NCBI RefSeq assembly: GCF_031181705.1
Contig: NZ_JAPSKN010000009.1
Coordinates: 1-64,000 of the forward strand
DNA from: Streptomyces sp.
GTDB lineage: Bacteria; Actinomycetota; Actinomycetes; Streptomycetales; Streptomycetaceae
DNA: 64,000 bases
Direction: 5' to 3'
Shown: in pieces, positions 1 to 7,367 of the stretch
How the letters are laid out: every line of letters begins with the position of its first letter
How positions within the stretch are numbered: the first letter of the stretch is position 1
The notes under the pieces: generated by a model
What the model was told of the DNA's origin: nothing
The model's database searches: none
Seen by the model: only the letters and a program-made list of their open reading frames with translations
Program-made: the position numbers and the translations under genes

Positions 1-1263
1 GAGGGAGTCGATGAAGTCGGCGAGGGTGGCGTTGGCGAACCGGTGCCGGGCGAAGTGGGTGTTGATGCCGGCGAGGAAGTCCTTCTCGCCGAGCCAGGCG
101 ACGAGCTGCCGCAGGGCGCCGGCGCCCTTGGCGTAGGAGATGCCGTCGAAGTTGAGCAGCGCGGAGGCGGTGTCGTCGACGGCCTCGGGGGCGACGGGGT
201 GGGTGGAGGGGCGCTGGTCGGCGTCGTAGCCCCAGGACTTGCGGGTGACGCCGAAGTCGGTCCAGGTGTCGGTGAAGCGGGTGGCCTCGGTGAGGGTCTG
301 GTAGCCCATGTATTCGGCGAACGACTCGTTCAGCCAGATGTCGTCCCACCACTTGAGGGTGACGAGGTCGCCGAACCACATGTGGGCCATCTCGTGGGCG
401 ACGACCATCGCGCGGGTCTGGCGCTCGGTGTCGGTGACGGCGGAGCGGTAGACGAACTCGTCGCGGAAGGTGACCAGTCCGGGGTTCTCCATGGCGCCCG
501 CGTTGAACTCGGGGACGAAGGCCTGGTCGTAGGAGTCGAAGGGGTAGGGCTCGTCGAACTTCTCGTGGTAGCGGTCGTAGCACGCGCGCGTGATGTCGAG
601 GAGTTCGTCGGCGTCGGCGTCCAGGTAGGGGGCGAGGGAGCGCCGGCAGTGCAGGCCGAAGGGCAGGCCGCGGTGCTCGGTGCGCACCGAGTGCCAGGGG
701 CCGGCGGCGACCGCGACGAGGTAGGTGGAGATCGGCGGGGTGGGGGCGGCCCGCCAGTGGCCGTCGCCGGTGTGCTCGGTGATGCCGTTGGCGAGGACGG
801 TCCACTCCTGCGGGGCCCGCACCGACAGCTCGAAGACGGCCTTGAGGTCGGGCTGGTCGAAGGCGGCGAAGACCCGCTGGACGTCGTCCAGGAACAGCTG
901 CGTGTAGACGTAGGTCGCGTCGTCGGTGGGGTCGGTGAAGCGGTGCATGCCCTCGCCGGTGCGGGAGTAGCGCATGGCCGCGTGCATGCGCAGTTCGTGC
1001 TCGCCGGCGGTGAGGTTCTTCAGCGGCAGCCGGTTGCCGTCCAGGGCTTCCGGGTCCAGGGGGTGTCCGTCGAGGGTGACGGAGCGCAGCTCGGCGGGCT
1101 TGATCTCGACGAAGGTGTCACCGTCCGCGCGGGCACTGAACGCGATCCGGGTGTGGGAGTCGAAGGTCTCGTCCCCGCCGGTCAGGTCCAGTTCGATGGT
1201 GTAGCGGTGGACGTCGAGGAGCTCTGCTCGGGTCTGCGCTTCGTCGCGCGTCAGTACGGACAT
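1..1263 (-). CDS. pepN: Aminopeptidase N (M1 zinc metallopeptidase), N-terminal half, cut by window edge
   Basis: Cytosolic exopeptidase that removes N-terminal residues from peptides. Only the first 421 codons are inside the window; Streptomyces PepN proteins are about 850 residues, so the C-terminal half lies beyond position 1. The N-terminal recognition motif GAMEN is at residues 256-260 and the zinc motif HEMAH at 290-294, with the spacing usual for M1 peptidases. The ATG at 1263 (MSVLTRDEAQ) is the chosen start. An in-frame ATG at 1272 would add three residues and cannot be excluded, because the AGG upstream fits it about as well. The next gene on this strand ends 67 bases upstream, so a separate promoter is possible but none was recognised. 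Confidence 0.93.
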   Translation of the reverse strand, partial: MSVLTRDEAQTRAELLDVHRYTIELDLTGGDETFDSHTRIAFSARADGDTFVEIKPAELRSVTLDGHPLDPEALDGNRLPLKNLTAGEHELRMHAAMRYSRTGEGMHRFTDPTDDATYVYTQLFLDDVQRVFAAFDQPDLKAVFELSVRAPQEWTVLANGITEHTGDGHWRAAPTPPISTYLVAVAAGPWHSVRTEHRGLPFGLHCRRSLAPYLDADADELLDITRACYDRYHEKFDEPYPFDSYDQAFVPEFNAGAMENPGLVTFRDEFVYRSAVTDTERQTRAMVVAHEMAHMWFGDLVTLKWWDDIWLNESFAEYMGYQTLTEATRFTDTWTDFGVTRKSWGYDADQRPSTHPVAPEAVDDTASALLNFDGISYAKGAGALRQLVAWLGEKDFLAGINTHFARHRFANATLADFIDSL

Positions 1264-1330
1264 GCGTGACATGCTGCCTGATGGCACCGGCAAGGCACAG
1301 GGGCGGATCGGTACGTGCGCAATGTCCGGT

Positions 1331-1876
1331 CTACGTGCGGTCCTTTTCCAGCTCCCCGGCGTGCGCCCCCACGGGCCGCTGGGACGGCACGCGCGCGTCG
1401 GGGTGCGGCAGGCGCGGTGGGCGGGGGGTGGCGTCGGTGTGCTCCCGGACGAGGGTGCGCAACCGGTGTACCTCGCGCTGCAGGGCGAGGTGGCGCTGGT
1501 GGGTGTCGTAGAGGTAGCGGACCTTGGTGCGCAGGGCCCAGGGGTCCACGGGTTTCAGGACCAGGTCGGCGACGCCGAGGCCGAAGGCGGCGGTGGTCAG
1601 TTCCTGGTCGACGCCGAAGCCGGTGAGCAGGATGACCGGGATGTGCTGGGTCTGTTCGACGCGCCGCATGTAGCGCACGACCTCCAGGCCGCTCACGCCG
1701 GGCATGCGCACGTCGAGCAGCAGCAGGCCGACCTGGCCGCGCAGGACCTGCTTGAGTGCCTCGTCGCCGCTGGTGGCCCGGCCGAGCTGGTAGCCCAGCG
1801 GGGCCAGGGCGCTCTCCAGCGCGTACAGCGTGTCCTCGTGGTCGTCGACGATGAGGACCCTGGTATCCGACGGCAT
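1331..1876 (-). CDS. Receiver-only response regulator
   Basis: 181-residue protein with a CheY-like receiver domain at residues 5-120: acidic pair D11-D12, phosphoacceptor D55 in LLLDVRMP, T85 and K108 in LKPVD. All phosphorylation-site residues are intact. The remaining 60 residues are charged and may form a short coiled coil (about 122-145) before a proline-rich tail; there is no DNA-binding domain. No histidine kinase is adjacent, so this is an orphan regulator that probably acts by protein contact. The ATG at 1876 has the purine-rich GAGGAAGGGG about 9 bases upstream. Partner and output are unknown. Confidence 0.88.
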   Translation of the reverse strand: MPSDTRVLIVDDHEDTLYALESALAPLGYQLGRATSGDEALKQVLRGQVGLLLLDVRMPGVSGLEVVRYMRRVEQTQHIPVILLTGFGVDQELTTAAFGLGVADLVLKPVDPWALRTKVRYLYDTHQRHLALQREVHRLRTLVREHTDATPRPPRLPHPDARVPSQRPVGAHAGELEKDRT

Positions 1877-2035
1877 GGCCCGACGCCCCTTCCTCGTGGA
1901 GGACCAGAGTAGTGCGGGACGCTGACGGGCCGTGCTCGTCAGCTGACATGCTGTGCACAGCGCAGCATGCCCCGTGCGGGCCGCCCTGTCACTCCCCCGT
2001 GGCCGGTTACCGGCGGTCGCGGTGCGGTGTCCGGG

Positions 2036-2416
2036 TCAGTCTCCGGTGGCGGCCGTGCCGTTGGCGGTGGTGACGTTGGCGGCCGTGACGTTGAGCGTCT
2101 CGTCCGCGATGCGCTCGTGGTGGCGAATGACCTCGGCGACGATGAAGTTGAGGAACTTCTCGGCGAAGGCCGGGTCCAGTTTGGCGTTCTCGGCGAGGGC
2201 GCGCAGCCGGGCGATCTGGCGGGCCTCGCGCGCCGGGTCGGCGGGCGGCAGCTGGTGTTCGGCCTTGAGGTGGCCGACCTGCTGGGTGCACTTGAAGCGC
2301 TCGGCGAGCATGTGCACGACGGCCGCGTCGATGTTGTCGATGCTGTCGCGCAGCCGGCCGAGCTCCTCGCGGACGGCCGGGTCGACGTCGTCGGGACGGG
2401 TGTTGCTGGTGGTCAT
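2036..2416 (-). CDS. Chorismate mutase, AroQ class
   Basis: Short all-helical chorismate mutase (126 residues) that converts chorismate to prephenate for phenylalanine and tyrosine synthesis. Aligned by eye with the E. coli mutase domain, the active-site basic residues fall at R23, R40, K51 and R63, with E64 following. The helix-1 pattern LRDSIDNID and the PPADPAREARQ segment are typical of the free-standing actinobacterial enzyme. The ATG at 2416 is followed directly by the family pattern. The last 20 residues are Ala/Thr-rich and probably disordered. It is likely cytosolic and not fused to prephenate dehydratase. The neighbours give no operon logic, although tryptophan genes lie 28 kb away. 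Confidence 0.9.
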   Translation of the reverse strand: MTTSNTRPDDVDPAVREELGRLRDSIDNIDAAVVHMLAERFKCTQQVGHLKAEHQLPPADPAREARQIARLRALAENAKLDPAFAEKFLNFIVAEVIRHHERIADETLNVTAANVTTANGTAATGD

Positions 2417-2461
2417 GGGGCGTCAGCCTACGGGGGCCGGGCGGGACCGCAGCGGGTCGTC

Positions 2462-2911
2462 TCACCCTTCGGCCGGAGTGAGCCGCTTGTGGAAGCAGAC
2501 GTCCTCGTGGCCGCCGGGTACGCCCTCGATCCGGCCCCGTTCCCGGTAGCCGAGGCGGGGGTAGAAGCCGGGGGCCTGGAAGGTGTAGGTGGAGACGATC
2601 ATGTCGGTGCAGCCGCGCCGGGCCGCCTCGGTCTCCGCCGCGCGCATCAGCCGGCTGCCCCAGCCGGCGTGCCGCAGGTCGTCGCGCACCCAGAGCATGT
2701 CGACGGAGCACAGGCTGCCCCAGGTCCAGGCGGTGAGCCCGCCGGCCAGTTCGCCGGTCTCGTCGGTGACGCGGACGGAGAGGGGCTCGGTGGTGGCCCC
2801 CGCGGCGGCGGTGTTGAAGGCGGTGAGCTCCTCGTCGAGCCGCTTTTCGAGGTCGTCGTCCCGGCCGCCCACGCTGAGCGCGGCGGCGACGGAGCGCTGG
2901 TCGCTGGTCAT
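2462..2911 (-). CDS. GNAT-family N-acetyltransferase
   Basis: 149 residues with the GNAT fold. A beta-strand/hairpin region (TGELAGGLTAW) leads to the acetyl-CoA pyrophosphate loop around residues 80-88 (DDLRHAGWGSRL, a variant of Q/RxxGxG/A), followed by the helix AAETEAARRGC and the C-terminal strand pattern ending in FHKRL. The substrate cannot be read from sequence. The ATG at 2911 is used. The gene ends 45 bases before the chorismate mutase start on the same strand, so the two may share a transcript. The rightward metalloprotease gene begins 122 bases away, so the region 2912-3033 is a divergent promoter region. Confidence 0.85.
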   Translation of the reverse strand: MTSDQRSVAAALSVGGRDDDLEKRLDEELTAFNTAAAGATTEPLSVRVTDETGELAGGLTAWTWGSLCSVDMLWVRDDLRHAGWGSRLMRAAETEAARRGCTDMIVSTYTFQAPGFYPRLGYRERGRIEGVPGGHEDVCFHKRLTPAEG

Positions 2912-3033
2912 GGCCCGGATTGTGCCGGGGCCCCGGGGGTGAGGACGACCGGTTTTCGTCGCGGCCGCGCCCCTCCGTGGCGCGCCCGGCCCTCGTACAG
3001 TGGAACCGGGTTCCGGCGTCTTGGGGGTGAGGC

Positions 3034-3918
3034 GTGGCGAACGACGGGCCGGTCGAGCACGGCTACCCGCATCTGGAGACGGTGCGGGCCGCCATCACGG
3101 CGCTGTACAGGCGCCTGTCGTACGACACGATCCAGACCTTCGCGGCCAGCGTGCTCCCCGCCGACGTGGCGTTCTGCGACACCGACGACCTGTATCTGGG
3201 GGCGCAGCGGGTCGCGCACGAGCTGGTGCGGCACTACCGGCTGCCGGACGCGCGGCTGATCGTGAGCTTCCGGCAGATGCGGCAGGCGGCGAACGTCGAG
3301 CTGGCGGCGGGGCCGGAGTACTTCGTGGAGCTGAACGACCGGTTCCGTACGCATCGGCGGGACATCGGGGCGGCCCTGGCGCATGAGGTGACGCATGTGT
3401 ACCTGCACCGCCTGGACCTGTCCTTCCCCGGCGTGCGGGACAACGAGATCCTCACGGACACGGCGACGACGTACCTGGGCGCGGGGTGGCTGCTGCTGGA
3501 CGCCTACCGGGAGGACGGGGCGTCGTCGCAGAAGCTGGGGTACCTGACGCCGGAGGAGTTCGGGTACGTGCTGGCGAAGCGGGCGCTGGTGTTCGGCGAG
3601 GACCCGTCGGTGTGGTTCACCAGTGCGCAGGCGTACCGGGCGTACGAGCGGGGCAGGGAGCTGGCCCGGCGGGACGAGCAGCAGCCGCCGCTGACCGCGG
3701 CGGGTTGGGCGGGGCGGCGACGGTACGCCCGGGACCGGCGGCACGCGTTGGAGGGGCCGCAGCCGGGGGTGCGGTACGCGTTCTCGCCCGACGCGGGCGG
3801 ACGGCTGCGGGTGTCGTTCCCCTGTCCCACCTGTCACCAGCGGATCAGGGTGCCGGTGAAGGGACGGGTCCGGGCACGGTGCGCGCTGTGCGGGAGCGTG
3901 CTGGAGTGCGACACGTAG
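3034..3918 (+). CDS. Putative gluzincin-type zinc metalloprotease with C-terminal zinc ribbon
   Basis: 294 residues. A zinc motif HEVTH at residues 117-121 is followed 16 residues later by NEILTD (137-142), matching the NExxxD third-ligand signature of gluzincin peptidases with E138 as the likely ligand. The C-terminus carries four cysteines (C264, C267, C283, C286) in a CPTC...CALC arrangement, a classical zinc ribbon. There is no signal peptide or membrane segment, so the protein should be cytosolic. The GTG at 3034 has GGGGTGA just upstream. The substrate is unknown; the zinc ribbon may recruit the enzyme to a protein or nucleic acid partner. This could also be a non-proteolytic zinc protein, since catalysis is inferred from two short motifs. 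Confidence 0.82.
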   Translation: MANDGPVEHGYPHLETVRAAITALYRRLSYDTIQTFAASVLPADVAFCDTDDLYLGAQRVAHELVRHYRLPDARLIVSFRQMRQAANVELAAGPEYFVELNDRFRTHRRDIGAALAHEVTHVYLHRLDLSFPGVRDNEILTDTATTYLGAGWLLLDAYREDGASSQKLGYLTPEEFGYVLAKRALVFGEDPSVWFTSAQAYRAYERGRELARRDEQQPPLTAAGWAGRRRYARDRRHALEGPQPGVRYAFSPDAGGRLRVSFPCPTCHQRIRVPVKGRVRARCALCGSVLECDT

Positions 3919-3975
3919 GCCCCCGCTGGGCCCTGGGCGCGTCCGGCGGCCCGGAACGATCACCCACGGGCGGGG

Positions 3976-3991
3976 GCGGGCTCAGGCCCGC
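3976..3991 (-). terminator. Small hairpin just after the lone cytochrome b gene
   Basis: GCGGGC-TCAG-GCCCGC, a 6-bp perfect stem with a tetraloop, begins two bases beyond the stop codon of the leftward cytochrome b gene and lies between convergent genes. There is no T-run, as is common for Streptomyces terminators. Short, so only suggestive. Confidence 0.35.
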
Positions 3992-3993
3992 GT

Positions 3994-5649
3994 TCAGTGC
4001 CCGTGATCGCCGCTGGTGATCTCCCGGTACTCCTCCACCGTCGGCTTCTCGATCCGCGCGTCCGGCCCGAACATGGCGTGGGCGAGCCGGGCCCGCACCC
4101 GCTGGGACCGCTTGACCCTGCGCCGCACTCCCCCGGCGTCGACCTCGGGCCCGACCGTGTACGGCGGGTGCTGCTCGTGCTGGGTGAGGGTGAACAGGTC
4201 CGCCTGCGCGAGCGGTTCGTGCACCTCGATGTACTCGCCGGTGGGCAGCCGTTTGACGGTGCCGGTCTCCCTGCCGTGCAGGACCTTGGCGCGGTCGCGG
4301 CGCTGCAGGCCCATGCAGATCTTCTTGGTGACGAGGAAGGCGACGACCGGCAGCACGAAGACGCCGATCCGCACGAACCAGGTGATGGCGTTGATGGACA
4401 GGTGCAGATGGGTGGCGACGATGTCGTTGCCGCCGCCGATCAGCAGCACCGCGTACAGGGTCAGCCAGGCCACGCCCAGGCCGGTGCGGACGGGCACGTT
4501 GCGCGGCCGGTCCAGGATGTGGTGCTCGCGCTTGTCGCCGGTGATCCACGCCTCGACGAAGGGGTAGACCCCGAGGGCGAGCAGGATCAGCGGGAACAGC
4601 GAGAAGGGGATGAACACGCCGAGGACGAGCGTGTGGCCCCAGAGGTTGATCTCCCATCCCGGCATCACCCGGATCAGTCCCTCGGAGAAGCCGAGGTACC
4701 AGTCGGGCTGGGCGCCGGTGGTGACCAGGTCGGGCCGGTAGGGGCCGAAGGCCCACACGGGGTTGATCTGGGCGATGGCGCCCATCACCGTCAGCACACC
4801 GAAGACGAGGAAGAAGAAACCGCCCGCCTTGGCCAGGTAGACGGGCAGGAAGGGCATCCCGACGACCGACCGCTCCTGGCGTCCGGGCCCCGGGAACTGG
4901 GTGTGCTTGTGGTAGAAGACCAGGATCAGATGGGCGGCCACCAGGCCCAGCATGATCCCCGGCAGCAGCAGCACATGGACCGGGAAGAGGCGCGAGATGA
5001 TGTCGTCGCCCGGGAACTCGCCGCCGAAGAGGAAGAACGCCACGTACGTGCCGACGATCGGGATGGACAGGATCGCCCCGTGCGCGAAGCGCAGGCCGGT
5101 GCCGGACAGCAGGTCGTCGGGGAGGGAGTAGCCGGTCAGGCCGGTGATGATGCCGAGCATCAGCAGGGTCCAGCCGAAGACCCAGTTGAGCTCGCGCGGC
5201 TTGCGGAAGGCGCCCGTGAAGAACACCCGCATCATGTGGACCAGCATGCCGGTGATGAAGACCAGCGCCGCCCAGTGGTGGATCTGCCGGATCAGCAGCC
5301 CGCCGCGCACGTCGAAGCTGATGTCCAGGGTGGATTCGAACGCCCTGGACATCAGGACGCCGTTGAGCTCTGTGTAGGAGCCGTTGTAGACGACCTCCTG
5401 CATGCTCGGCTCGAAGAACAGGGTGAGGTAGACGCCGGTGAGGATCAGCACGACGAAGCTGTAGAGGGTGACCTCGCCGAGCATGAAGGACCAGTGGTCC
5501 GGGAACACCTTGCGCATGTTGGCCTTGGCCAGCGCGTAGAGCCCCAGCCGGCCGTCCGCCCAGTCGGCGAGCTTCTCTCCCTTGCCCGCGGGGGCTTCCC
5601 TGCGGGCAGGGGCCGCCCCGTACACCCGTCGTGCGCCGTCGTCGCCCAT
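3994..5649 (-). CDS. Cytochrome b subunit of a bc complex (QcrB paralogue), solitary
   Basis: 551-residue cytochrome b of the menaquinol:cytochrome c reductase family. Heme ligands lie in two helices: H124 or H125 with H138, and H225 with H240, giving the usual 13-15 residue spacing. The quinol-oxidation-site motif is PDWY (in QPDWYLGFSEG), the actinobacterial form of PEWY. At least eight membrane helices are evident, and the last 110 residues form a hydrophilic tail as in other actinobacterial QcrB. No qcrC, qcrA or cytochrome oxidase genes are nearby; flanking genes are a zinc peptidase and a VWA protein. It is probably a second copy to a qcrCAB operon elsewhere, with an unknown separate role. 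The ATG at 5649 has GGGGAGG about 9 bases upstream. Confidence 0.92.
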   Translation of the reverse strand: MGDDGARRVYGAAPARREAPAGKGEKLADWADGRLGLYALAKANMRKVFPDHWSFMLGEVTLYSFVVLILTGVYLTLFFEPSMQEVVYNGSYTELNGVLMSRAFESTLDISFDVRGGLLIRQIHHWAALVFITGMLVHMMRVFFTGAFRKPRELNWVFGWTLLMLGIITGLTGYSLPDDLLSGTGLRFAHGAILSIPIVGTYVAFFLFGGEFPGDDIISRLFPVHVLLLPGIMLGLVAAHLILVFYHKHTQFPGPGRQERSVVGMPFLPVYLAKAGGFFFLVFGVLTVMGAIAQINPVWAFGPYRPDLVTTGAQPDWYLGFSEGLIRVMPGWEINLWGHTLVLGVFIPFSLFPLILLALGVYPFVEAWITGDKREHHILDRPRNVPVRTGLGVAWLTLYAVLLIGGGNDIVATHLHLSINAITWFVRIGVFVLPVVAFLVTKKICMGLQRRDRAKVLHGRETGTVKRLPTGEYIEVHEPLAQADLFTLTQHEQHPPYTVGPEVDAGGVRRRVKRSQRVRARLAHAMFGPDARIEKPTVEEYREITSGDHGH

Positions 5650-5750
5650 GCGTCGTCGCCTCCCCGTCGGATCCCTCCCAGCGTGGCACGGCTGCCCGGC
5701 GGCGCCAACGGGGCGAGGGGGTTGCTACGCCAAGGGGGCGAGCGCGCCGC

Positions 5751-6485
5751 TCAGCGCCTGCCGGGCTCCCGCACGATGCCCGCGGCCCTGGCGGCCACCA
5801 GCCACTTCGGGAACTCCCCCACCAGCCGGTCGTACAGCTCGCCGTCCGGCACCCGGCCGGGGTCCTCGCCCGCGTGGAAGAACCCGGCGTTGTCCACGAC
5901 CCGCTTGCCGGGCACGGCCAGCTCGTCGAGCTTGCGCAGGAAGTCGAACTGCTTGCTGCGCGGGTCGCCGAAGCCGATGAACTGCCAGAACAGCGGGAGC
6001 CGCGCCGCCTTGCACAGATACCGTTCCGCGGCGAGCTTGTTGATCGGCCCGCCGTCGGTCTGGAAGACGACCAGGGCGGGCTCTGCCGTCCCGCTGTCGA
6101 GGTAGTGGTCGATCACGGCGTCCATGGCCAGGTGGTAGCTGGTCTTGCCCATGTGCCCGAGCCCGGCCACGATCCGCTCGATGCGCCCCTGGTGACCGGC
6201 CAGGGCGATCTCCGTCTCGGCGTCGACGTCGGTGGAGAAGAACACCACGGGCACGGTGCCGTCGTCGTCGAGGTGCGCCGACAGCCCGAGCACCCGGTCG
6301 GCCAGCGCCTGCACGCTGCCGTCCTTGTAGTAGGGCTTCATCGAGCCGGAGTAGTCGACCACGAGGTAGACCGCGGCGCGCAGTCCGTCCAGTCCGTGTT
6401 TCGTGAGGGAGACCCCGGCGCTCTTGTACAGGTCCACCAGCGCGGGAGCGGTCTCCTGCACCTTGGTCAGACTGATCGCGGTCAT
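5751..6485 (-). CDS. VWA-domain protein with intact MIDAS (TerF-like)
   Basis: 244 residues, essentially one von Willebrand factor A domain. The metal-ion-dependent adhesion site is complete: DYSGSM (D44, S46, S48), T115 in GKTSYH and D144 in QTDG. Similar stand-alone actinobacterial VWA proteins occur in tellurium-resistance-type gene sets, but no terD or terC-like gene is here. There is no signal peptide or membrane helix, so it is cytosolic. It probably binds a protein partner through bound Mg or Mn. The start ATG at 6485 lies 12 bases downstream of the stop of the preceding ABC ATPase gene, so the two may be co-transcribed. The biological role cannot be inferred. Confidence 0.85.
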   Translation of the reverse strand: MTAISLTKVQETAPALVDLYKSAGVSLTKHGLDGLRAAVYLVVDYSGSMKPYYKDGSVQALADRVLGLSAHLDDDGTVPVVFFSTDVDAETEIALAGHQGRIERIVAGLGHMGKTSYHLAMDAVIDHYLDSGTAEPALVVFQTDGGPINKLAAERYLCKAARLPLFWQFIGFGDPRSKQFDFLRKLDELAVPGKRVVDNAGFFHAGEDPGRVPDGELYDRLVGEFPKWLVAARAAGIVREPGRR

Positions 6486-6497
6486 GGCCTCACTCTC

Positions 6498-7229
6498 TCA
6501 CTCCTCGGCGACCACTCCGTCGCTCAGCTCCAGCACCCGGTCGGCCAGTCCGAGGAGTTGGGGGTCGTGGGTGGCGACGAGGGCCGTGACGCCCTCGCTG
6601 CGGACCACCGCCCGCAGCAGTTCCATCACCGCCAGGCCGGTGGCGGCGTCGAGCTGCCCGGTCGGCTCGTCGGCGAGCAGCAGCGCCGGACGGTTGGCGA
6701 GGGCCCGGGCGATGGCGACCCGCTGCTGCTGACCGCCGGAGAGTTCGGCGGGCCGCTGTGCCTCGTGGCCGGTGAGACCCACCAGCGCCAGCAGCAGCGC
6801 CACCCGTTCCTCACGCTCGCGCGGCTCGGCCCGGCGCAGCCGCAGCGGTACGCCCACGTTCTCCGCGGCGGTGAGGATCGGGATGAGCCCGAAGGACTGG
6901 AAGACGAAACCGATCCGGTCGCGGCGCAGGAGCAGCAGTTCGCTCTCGCTCAGCGCCGACAGGTCGGTGCCGTCCAGGACGACGCGACCGCGCTGCGGGG
7001 CGTCGAGGCCCCCGATCACGTGCAGCAGTGTCGACTTGCCGGAGCCGGAGCGGCCCTTGAGGGCGACCAGTTCACCGCGCCGGACGGCGAAGGAGGCGCC
7101 GCGCAGCGCGTGCACGGCCGCGGCCCCGGTGCCGTAGGAGTGGTGCAGGTCCTCCACCCGCAGCATCGGCTCGCCGGAGGTGTCGCCGGCGAGGGCGGCG
7201 GCGGACCCCGGGCTGGTGTTCTCGGTCAT
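6498..7229 (-). CDS. ABC transporter ATP-binding protein, LolD/MacB type
   Basis: 243-residue ATPase of the class that pairs with FtsX/MacB-type permeases. The Walker A motif GRSGSGKST is at residues 59-67; the Q-loop, the signature LSGGQQQRV, Walker B LLLADEPTG and the H-loop THDP are all present. The ATG at 7229 (MTENTSPGS) is chosen because the family pattern begins about 20 residues later; longer in-frame starts encode an unrelated basic stretch. It is divergent from the large FtsX-like permease gene across 138 bases, so both may be controlled from that gap. It probably energises that permease, although a second ATPase closes the rightward operon. Confidence 0.93.
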   Translation of the reverse strand: MTENTSPGSAAALAGDTSGEPMLRVEDLHHSYGTGAAAVHALRGASFAVRRGELVALKGRSGSGKSTLLHVIGGLDAPQRGRVVLDGTDLSALSESELLLLRRDRIGFVFQSFGLIPILTAAENVGVPLRLRRAEPREREERVALLLALVGLTGHEAQRPAELSGGQQQRVAIARALANRPALLLADEPTGQLDAATGLAVMELLRAVVRSEGVTALVATHDPQLLGLADRVLELSDGVVAEE

Positions 7230-7367
7230 CACCGCATCCCATACGGAACCGGTCCGGACGGTCAAGAGCTGAACAACCCGGCTTCGAACGCATGTGCTCG
7301 GCTGCCACGTCCGTGATATGCATGCCGAGTTGGGGTGACGACGGCTCGGCCATGGGGTGGGGGAAGC

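Noticed and set aside
3997..6105. Plus-strand frame opposite the cytochrome b and VWA genes
   Set aside because: Shadow frame; the minus-strand translations carry complete heme and MIDAS motifs.
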